The notes under the pieces: generated by a model | Databases searched by the model: none | Seen by the model: only the letters and a program-made list of their open reading frames with translations | What the model was told of the DNA's origin: nothing | Assembly: GCA_002914845.1 (NCBI GenBank) | Contig: JXTC01000047.1 | Span: forward strand, 141,567-205,566 | Reading direction: 5' to 3' | Source: Trema orientale | Taxonomy: Eukaryota > Streptophyta > Magnoliopsida > Rosales > Cannabaceae | DNA: 64,000 nt | Part shown: one piece after another, positions 56,190 through 64,000 of the stretch | Position numbering within the stretch: the first letter of the stretch is position 1 | Layout of the letters: each line of letters begins with the position of its first letter | Translations under genes and position numbers: made by a program

Positions 56190-57890
56190 TAGCTAATTAA
56201 TTAGGGTCAGTAAACAATCTTTTTAGACCCCAATCAATGGGAAGACGAGTTTCTTCCAACAATATATATAGCTTATTAGTTAGTATCCGCTCGAATTTAG
56301 TTAAACCATGTGCTAGTTATTAGTTTCACGAAATACAATGATTAACTGAATCACTAATAAAAAAGGATAATAAACAAAATGTATTGATCCAGTAAAAAGG
56401 GATAATAAACTAAATGTATTAACTAGTAGTTGTCAGACTTTAAAATAGCATAACATGCCATCAATGAGAATGTGCACCACTCGCTGCTTCTAATTCCAAA
56501 TATTAGAGATTCTCACTAACACATATGGCTCATGAGTGAGATACTCCACAAATTAAGCATCCGCAACTTTGGGAGAAAGATATCCACTACACTAACTTTA
56601 TTGAAAATTAAAATGGCAACCATGACTTCATCTTGGATTACTCGAACAGTCGAAAAATAACACTAATTAATGTCCTCTAGGTAGGTCGCCTAGTAGCTGA
56701 TTGCATCGTCATTTAATTTAAAGAAAGAGGACACCAAGCAATCTCCTTCTTTCTTTCTTTTTTCTTTTTTCTTTTTCTTCCCAACTACACCAAATAAATA
56801 AGAAAAAAAATAACAAAAACACTATCAAGATGGGTTGTTATCAATTTTGGTTTAATCTTATAGCTTAAGTTTTATTTGTGATTAATGACTTTTAAAATAT
56901 CCTATTTTAGTCCATGAATTTTCTTCTAAATTGTTTTTGTCTCTCAACCTCTAATTTTCATATTATGTTGCTCTAAATTTTTTCTTTCCTCTTTTAAAGA
57001 GGAGCGCTAGCTATATTATTTTTCACACTTGCATGTTTTACTATTTGAAATATGGATTACACTGTATTTTTTAATGCTAATAAAATGTGAGATATTTTAG
57101 TATGAAATCAACATATCAAGTATTGATACCTAATACCAGAGAAAGTAAAAAAGAGCAAAACTAACACTCCTCTTTCTCTTAAGTTTAGTCCATAATCTCA
57201 ATTCGAATAATCATGTCTTGAAGATTTATGGACTAAATTAAAACAACAAAAATATAACATGCGGTCCACAGACCAAGTTCGTGGCAATTAAAAATTAGAA
57301 TCTAAAATGAGATTTAAGCTATTACTCACCGACTATAAATCGGGTTTATCCTTCAATTTTTCTCTCAAATTAAATTGTGTGTCTCATTTTTCCACATTAA
57401 ATTTAAATTTACGTTTTTTGTGTCATTTTAAGGCACAAAATTTTCAACGATCCAATTTTACTAGCTCGAATTATGCTTTTCTTTTTTTCTTAGTTTAAGC
57501 TTTAGTTTATAAGAGAATTTGTTCAAAACTGAGACAAATTAATAGTTTAAATACTAAAATGAGACATTTAAAAGTTTAAGACTAAATAAAATTGACCTTA
57601 CAATTTGGAGGCATTAAAAAAAATAACTAAACAAAAATACCATATCTTACGGTCTTATGTTTCTACTAATTTCAACCAACCGTTATCTTTTTTTTTTAAT
57701 ATATATATTTTTTTGGTGATTAGGGCTATAAGTTAAGATTTGAGTCATTTGACAATAAATTTAGGTTCAGAATATTCGAATAATAATAATAATAATAATA
57801 ATAACTTTAAGTTCCTCCATGAAAAAATAATAATAATTCAATAAACAAATAGCATCAATTAGCGGTCTACTCTACTGCATATCTCTGCCT
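56190..57890. other. Intergenic, no gene seen
   Basis: AT-rich, with an AAT microsatellite at 57778-57803. No supported features. Confidence 0.4.
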
Positions 57891-57894
57891 AAAG

Positions 57895-58263
57895 GCCCCA
57901 AACTGAGTGAAGAGCGCGAACCGAGGGTTTCATTGAGCTGAAGCGCCGCTTCGGAGAGAAGAAGCTTCTACCCTCAAATAAATACCTAATTTGCAGCTAC
58001 TCCGGTATGCTTTTCAACTTATTAGCGCCTAACTCATTTTAATTCCTTTCCTGCTAAATATCAAACCCAAAACTGAATCGATTCCCTGTGTCATTTTTTT
58101 TTCTTCTCATTAATTGCTTATTTTTCCTGAAATTTAACCAGTTCCTATTGAATTCGAATACTGAAAGAATCAAAATTTGATGGGCATTTGTCTAAATCGA
58201 CTCTTTTTAATGGTATGTATAATGTATTTGCTTCAGATATCATAGCGTATAACCCTCGAACCA
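57895..58263 (+). promoter_or_regulatory. 5' leader with intron of the gene at 58264
   Basis: A GC-richer leader at about 57895-58003 ends in CTCCG/GTATGC. The acceptor TTGCTTCAG lies at 58228-58236, 27 bp before the start codon, so the 5'UTR is spliced. Confidence 0.55.
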
Positions 58264-58948
58264 ATGAAAAGGGCAATGCCATGGAGTGACAAGGAAGATG
58301 ATTCTTCCTCTGACGAGTCATCAGCTTCAGAAACTGATGATGGGTCTAACTCTACTCCCAAGATTAAGCCAAAGGGTCTCTCTAAAGCGTCCCAAGGTAC
58401 TGACCAATTTTATGGGAATATATTTATCTATACTAGTACGTATTATGAATGAAAACATGTAAAGAGACCCATATTATTTGATGAGTGATTTACTCTTGTT
58501 TCAGCTAGCTGAGACTTTGATTTGTACAGTGAAATCCGGGAACCGGAAGACCAGTACTGTGGTTGACTTTGAAGCGTTGAGGCGGTATGGGTATAAAGGT
58601 GGACCATCAGTGTTGAGTGTTCCACCACCAAAAGAGGAGGAGAAGCAAGACTGGTCTTGGTCTAGTGGGAAGGAGAAGCGTGAAGCCAAGGAGAGTGAAG
58701 AAGAGTCTTTCCGAGAAAGGCAGAAAACCAGGGCGGCCTTAGCCCAGGGAGAGCAGCTCACTGGTGTCCTTACTAGGAGGGAGAGGGAGATGGAGAAGGA
58801 GAAGGAGAGAGAGAAGAAAAACCTCTCCTTCTCTCAGAAGGAGAAGAGGAAAAGAGAGCTTGGTCAGGCTAGCAGAGGGAAGAATTATGTGGAAGAAGAG
58901 AAAAGGTTGTTGAGAGACAGTGGTATCTACTCTGGTTTTGATTCTTGA
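58264..58948 (+). CDS. Charged, disordered plant protein of unknown function
   Basis: Two exons, 58264-58396 and 58509-58948, give 190 residues. The N-terminus is acidic and Ser-rich (KEDDSSSDESSASETDDGS). The middle holds VDFEALRRYGYKGGPSVL and VPPPKEEEKQDWSWSSG. The C-terminal 90 residues are a Lys/Glu/Arg-rich probable helix with GEQLTGVLTRREREMEKEKE, KNLSFSQKEKRKRELGQASR and YVEEEKRLLRDSGIYSGFDS. This looks like a conserved nuclear or RNA-associated protein, but I do not recognise the family. The first AG (58504) would give a frameshift and immediate stop; the second (58508, four bases on) keeps the frame. The gene is convergent with the methyltransferase at 59638. Confidence 0.75.
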
Positions 58949-59637
58949 TCTTCATGAACTTGGATTATGTTTTCATGTAGGATAATTCGAGCATTAACCC
59001 TGTAAATTTTCTCTCTCTCTCTCTCTCTTTTTTTTTCCAGTGGAGCTTTCATGTCTCTTGCAATTTATCAAACAGTAATCTAGTTTTTAGGATATTAGTA
59101 TGTTGTAATGTTCACATGGGGGATAGACCATGGATGTATGAAAAGTCGAGAGATAGCTAATTTTCTCAGGATTTTATAGTCCTTGCTGATCAGGCATCAG
59201 CTAAGAGACAGATTATTGAGCTTTGCAGCCTCTTCTATAATTATGATGACGCGTGTTCATATTTGTGATGATGTATTTCGTATTCTCTTTTTCGATTGAT
59301 GTGGAAAGGGGTAAGTTAAATTAATCATCAAAATGATAAGATTTAAAGAAAAGAAAAAAAATGAAAGGCAAATTAGATGTTACGATTACTGGTTACAACA
59401 TAGTCTTATACATCCAAAAACAAAACAAAAACTATTGAATAATTCATTCCAATTCCTCTCTTAATCACAATGGCTTCAAAACTTGATAAAAGTGCGTGTC
59501 ACTATTTGTAGCTTATGGCAAATTCATTAACAGCTTGTACCGGGTTTGCCCCCACCCACTTTTCAAACGGGGAGGACCATCTTTGGCTTCTCAATAACTG
59601 TGGTTACAGCAGAATCTCATTGATGTTCCTACCCCCT
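58949..59637. other. 3'-to-3' intergenic region
   Basis: It holds the 3'UTRs of two convergent genes and a CT microsatellite at 59009-59028. Nothing else seen. Confidence 0.45.
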
Positions 59638-62151
59638 CTACTTCTTCAAGTCAATATGGTTACTGCAGGGCTGAAGCAGTCGATTATGGGAAAGGGATTG
59701 GTATATCCTTCGGATAGTCTCAGGAGTTGTTCTGCAACAACCTCCCACAAGGGAAGCTCCTACCTCGATCCATTTGTTAACATACGAGACAAAATCATCA
59801 TCCGAAACCCCAGTATTTTGCTGCAACAGAACAATCACTCAATATTTACACACTGGTTTGGCATAGACAGAAAATACCTCAGAATAAGTGTCTTAAATTT
59901 AACAGATTGAGTTTGAACGTTGCGGGGAAAATCAGGATTAGTACTTGAGATTATTGGTCCCAGAATATCTTAATATCAATGCTATAAGAAGAAAATAAGT
60001 AAATTTTCCCTAGAGTAACTTACCACCCAGTCCTTTATTTCTGGATCATAACTTTCACCACTATTTGGATATACAAGTATTGGCTTTGTAGTCACCTGAA
60101 GTGATTACAGAAAAAGAACAATTAATTCAGAAGCCAGTGTCATGTAGGATCAAGTAATCAGAAAAACAGATAGTTCCTACCCTGGAAAAAAGACAAAAAG
60201 AAAACACCATGCAGCATATAATTTCAACCTTTTTCGTCAAGGAACACACAATTCCAAGGCTACTTTTGATTGCAGAAGCAGCAGGTTATTCCAGTTTTTA
60301 CTGTCCCCATAGATTTGAGGGGATTTATTGATTTTGTATTAACATCCTTCTTAAGATACAGAAAAACTGACAATGGAAATATAGATTTTGACAACTAAAC
60401 GATTTAAAAAGAACTTTCTTTTTCCTTGGCAATTTTCTATTGGGAGTAACTAAACTCGATAAGTGGATATTAAATTTCAATTTACTCAAAATATAATTGT
60501 GTCCTAAAGAGTATACCTTGGTGATAGATGATATTAGTCCATGAATAAATCTAGGAGAAGTACAGTTGATCCCAACGGCAACAACTTTCTTGCATGATTC
60601 AGCAATAGAGGCACATTCCACGAAAGAATCACCACTAACCACATTGACACCATCCTTAGAGTTGAAAGAAAACCACGCAGGAATACTTATGTTCTCTTCC
60701 TCTATAAGTTCGGCATAAGCCTACATCAGCAACCAAATATAAACTGTCACCAAAAATTGCATCAGTAGAATGTCCCACACAACTATTGACTATGCATTTC
60801 CTTTCATCAATACCTGAGCTTCTAGCTTATTTGGAATTGTTTCAAATGCAATCAGGTCAGGGCCTGCTTCAGCTAAGACCTGGACCCTTCTTCGATGAAA
60901 ATCTTTCAAAACTTTCAGCGTAATACCATCACCATAATTTCCGCTGGAAACAAGGGAGGAACAAAAACATGTGATCCATTTGCAATTCAGACATTGCACA
61001 TCTCATACCAAGGACAACATATGAGAATATCAAATACTTCAAGCATTGAATTTAAGGAGCAACTTCACTCACCTATACTCAGACCCATCCGCCAAGTAAG
61101 CTCCATAGCTCCCTACAGAAGCTGCAACTAGGATTGGCCGATGCTTGAGAATTCTATCGTCCCCAATGTCACTAGAAGAGCTCTTTAAACACCTCTCATA
61201 ATAGATATCTCGAGCCTCACGGGCAATCTCAACACTTTTCTTGAGCAGGGTTTCACCTTCCTCTATCGAATAGCCTCTGACCTCAAAACCCTGAATTGTG
61301 GCCTGTGTGCAAGTGTATTCCAAGTAAAATGCAGAAGTTCCAGGGAAAATAAAAACAAGTAATTATATTTGCTTAATTACAACTCACCTGATAAGATGCC
61401 GTGATTATAATATCTGCACCAGCTTCAAGATAATCCAGGTGTACCTGCTCATCAAGCAACCAACAAATTTTACCCTTAAACCAATGAGATGACCAGTTTC
61501 TACATAGCTACATATTGGTCTAGCTTCTCCACATACAAACTTTGATATAAAATTTTGAGTGGGGACACTAGAGCTCAAAGTGTCACCAAGCCATGCCCAT
61601 ATGGTGGTCCAACTTAAGTAACAAAAATTTCTAATGAAAACAAGTCTAGATAAACAAATGCCAAACAAGAAAAGCTCAAAAGCTTCAGAAACCATCCCCA
61701 CCTAGTGGTCCATGTATATCTCTACAGTTTTGATTATTGTATAATACAGGTACACTTACTGTACCAACAAGAACACCAAGAAACATTTCCCCTTACTGGT
61801 TCAATTCCCATTTGGTATAATTCTTAATGGGAAATTTCAATACTAACCCATTTACCAAAACTTAATAATTTTCTCATTAGTGTCAAAGAACTGGATCAAT
61901 CTTCTATAATAGTAATAATAAGAAGAGTAATAAGAAAAATACAGAGGAAAGGAGAGATAATTTAGTAGTACCCCGAGAATGAGGTGAGGGGAAGTGAGGA
62001 GGCATTTGGCGCTCCAGAGGGGATCGTGGAGGTCTGCGCCGTGGCGTTCGAGCTCCGTGGCGAGGCCGCCGTCGATCACGGCGGCGCCACCCGACTCGTG
62101 GAGAAAGTTTCTCATCAAAGATGGCTCGCCGTCGCCGTTGCCCAGCTCCAT
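59638..62151 (-). CDS. Homocysteine S-methyltransferase (HMT)
   Basis: Seven exons on the minus strand (62151-61972, 61444-61388, 61302-61073, 60943-60814, 60720-60517, 60095-60024, 59820-59638) give 351 residues. The enzyme transfers a methyl group from S-methylmethionine to homocysteine, making methionine in the cytosolic SMM cycle. Motifs: [17 protein letters not shown] near the N-terminus, [50 protein letters not shown] (Cys252) and GGCCRTTPE (Cys319, Cys320). The three cysteines are the zinc ligands that bind homocysteine. It is slightly longer than the Arabidopsis enzymes I know. The start is the Met at 62151 ([11 protein letters not shown]); an upstream GTG in frame is not a plant start. 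Confidence 0.94.
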
Positions 62152-62205
62152 CACAGCCACTTGTTAGTCAGTCCTCCAAACTTTTCGGAGTTAAGGGTTG
62201 TATAA

Positions 62206-64000
62206 ACTCCTCTGTCTCTGAGAGTAAAAAGAGCCTGATCAGTTTTGAGACGTAGAGAGAGAGCGAGTGTTTTTTCTGTTTTTTTGTGTGTATTGTGCTG
62301 GAACAAAGTTTGGCTGCTTAGCAACTTTATATGAGGCCACGGATCCAGTCGTTCGAGGGACTGATTCCATTTGTATTAACACAGGTTATATTTGGACTAA
62401 TTTGTACCGGTCAAAAATATCATCTAGGTTTGTTAAAATATGATCTGTCCTTTTATTTATTTATATACAGTAAATATTAAATACACTATTTTTCATACTT
62501 TTCAGTCTCAATGTATGATATGTAGATTCTATTATATATTTTAATATTTTAATAATACAACAAATTATAGTAGAATTTAAGTATCAAACAATAAGATTAA
62601 AAGAATGTAAAAGATAATATAAAAGAGAGTTTGACAATTTTGGAATTGGCCCATCAAGAATTGATAAATTCTAAGAGGCCTCGGCGTTTAAATATTATAC
62701 ACTAGAAAAAAAAATTAAAATATCTACTCAATTTAGGTGAAACGCTCAACTTATCTCCTCAAGAAAACTTGAGATAACAAAAGATCTTCTTGAATTATCA
62801 AATAAATATGAATTTTACCCTTCTGTCTCGTTTGATAAACTTTGGCATGTGGATAAAGAAACTTGTAAACAAACAAATAAAAAAAAAAACAAAAAAAGAA
62901 AAAGAAAACGTGGGTAGGTGAAAAAAGATGAAAATTTATGGCATGTTTACTAATCCATAATAAATAATAAATGAAATGAAGAAAATTTTACGTGTTTAGA
63001 TATTAATTATATATATAAGAAATATAATTTTAGTTTTTCTTGCTCATTGTTTTTTATTCTTCGTTCTTTTTAAAATTCAGTTGATCACGAATTAGTAAAT
63101 ATTGCTTTATTGTTTAATCACAATTTCGCTCTAAAATATTGCGATCCTTGCTGTTGACCAAATCAATATCAACAATGATTTAAAGAAAAATAAATAAATG
63201 TGGAGCTCACATTTACAATTACAATGAATGAGACAGGAGGAGGATGGGACTGTTTTAGCTCATCTAACACAAAGGTTCAAATGGTCCGCATCGGGGACCG
63301 CGCTACACAAATTTGTTCCCATTTTTTTAGCACCAATCATGGGACTTAACTAGCGTTCAATAATTTCTCTCTAAATTTTGTGAGTAATAACATCATGAAC
63401 TTCACACTTATTTATTTATTAAACATTATTACCATTAGACTGTTGAATTTCAATTGACAAAATATATTTAATAACATTCAAGGTTTGAAGGAAACTTTTC
63501 GTTCACTCTCTTTACAAGGAGGTGTATTAGGAGACAAGGTGAGGTTGTGAATGAGTAGACTTCTCATTGATCTGCCTTCATCTTTGGGGCTGATTGGAAG
63601 TCCACTATATTAGTGACAATGAGACTCTGTGATAAGCATTGATTCTTTGTGCAGCACAAATGAGATTCCACTGAGAGACTAAAACCGATAATATATCCCT
63701 TCCCATACACCCAAATGGGCACACAATAAAAATACTGCTCCTTTTGTCCCTCATGGTTCCAACACCACAACAGAACATATCCCCCAAAATCGAATAGCCA
63801 GAGGATCATCTGGATAACCCAAAACGTTATCTGCTGAAACAAATGAATACGAACCTTTTAAAGTTCACACCACCAAAATTATGCAACCCAATTTGATTCT
63901 GATTCTTAAATTAGTATATCTCAATCATGATTGTTGATGGGGCAGTTTGCCTTTAATTGGTATATAAGCTTTTGATTTTTTTTTTTTTTTTTTGTGTTTT
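62206..64000. other. HMT promoter region, then nothing recognised
   Basis: The HMT leader and promoter lie at about 62152-62340 (GAGAG-rich at 62250). Beyond that is AT-rich DNA. A minus-strand open stretch of 92 codons at 63564-63842 has no family match, and I do not call it a gene. Confidence 0.4.

Noticed and set aside
63564..63842. 92-codon minus-strand frame with hydrophobic and Trp-rich sequence
   Set aside because: No signal peptide logic, no splice partners and no recognised family.

Overview
The window is nuclear DNA from a flowering plant, most likely a woody eudicot. The protein-coding genes carry GT-AG introns (one is GC-AG), the intergenic DNA is AT-rich and full of small inverted-repeat transposons, and the protein families are plant-specific: GPI-anchored lipid-transfer proteins, an Ole e 6-like peptide, a 7S vicilin, an FLZ zinc finger and a TIR-NBS-LRR relic. 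I cannot name the species. There is one assembly gap (371 N, 7085-7455). I rebuilt the exon structures by hand from splice sites and reading frame. No transcript evidence was available.

Layout. 1-2.5 kb: repeat debris, possibly an LTR end and a CACTA-like patch. 2.7-9.8 kb: five genes for small secreted cysteine-rich proteins: a head-to-head pair of lipid-transfer (LTPG) genes, an Ole e 6-like pollen-allergen homologue, and two tandem defensin-like genes, one of them broken by the gap. 9.9-13.5 kb: repeats and MITEs. 13.5-16 kb: a KOW/ribosomal L24-like gene. 16.7-17.3 kb: an intact non-autonomous hAT-like element with an 8-bp target duplication. 18.1-20.3 kb: a six-exon vicilin gene with a seed-type RY promoter motif. 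21.6-23.6 kb: an FLZ zinc-finger gene. 23.6-36.9 kb: about 13 kb without a recognisable gene, with nested transposons, microsatellites and clusters of ACGT-core boxes. 36.9-41.3 kb: a nine-coding-exon type I inositol polyphosphate 5-phosphatase gene on the minus strand. 41.3-49.6 kb: transposon-rich. 49.7-56.2 kb: two complete copies of the telomere-capping gene STN1 in a direct segmental duplication, separated by transposons and a decayed TIR-NBS-LRR exon. 57.9-58.9 kb: a charged protein of unknown function. 59.6-62.2 kb: a seven-exon homocysteine S-methyltransferase gene on the minus strand, convergent with it. 62.2-64 kb: nothing recognised.

The genes do not form a pathway. The two features that stand out are the cluster of cysteine-rich secreted peptides at 2.7-9.8 kb and the intact STN1 duplication, whose copies can be ordered in time by a transposon present in only one of them. 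Non-autonomous elements dominate the rest. Several have 9-bp target duplications (Mutator-like), one is hAT-like, and one family sits inside TA microsatellites.
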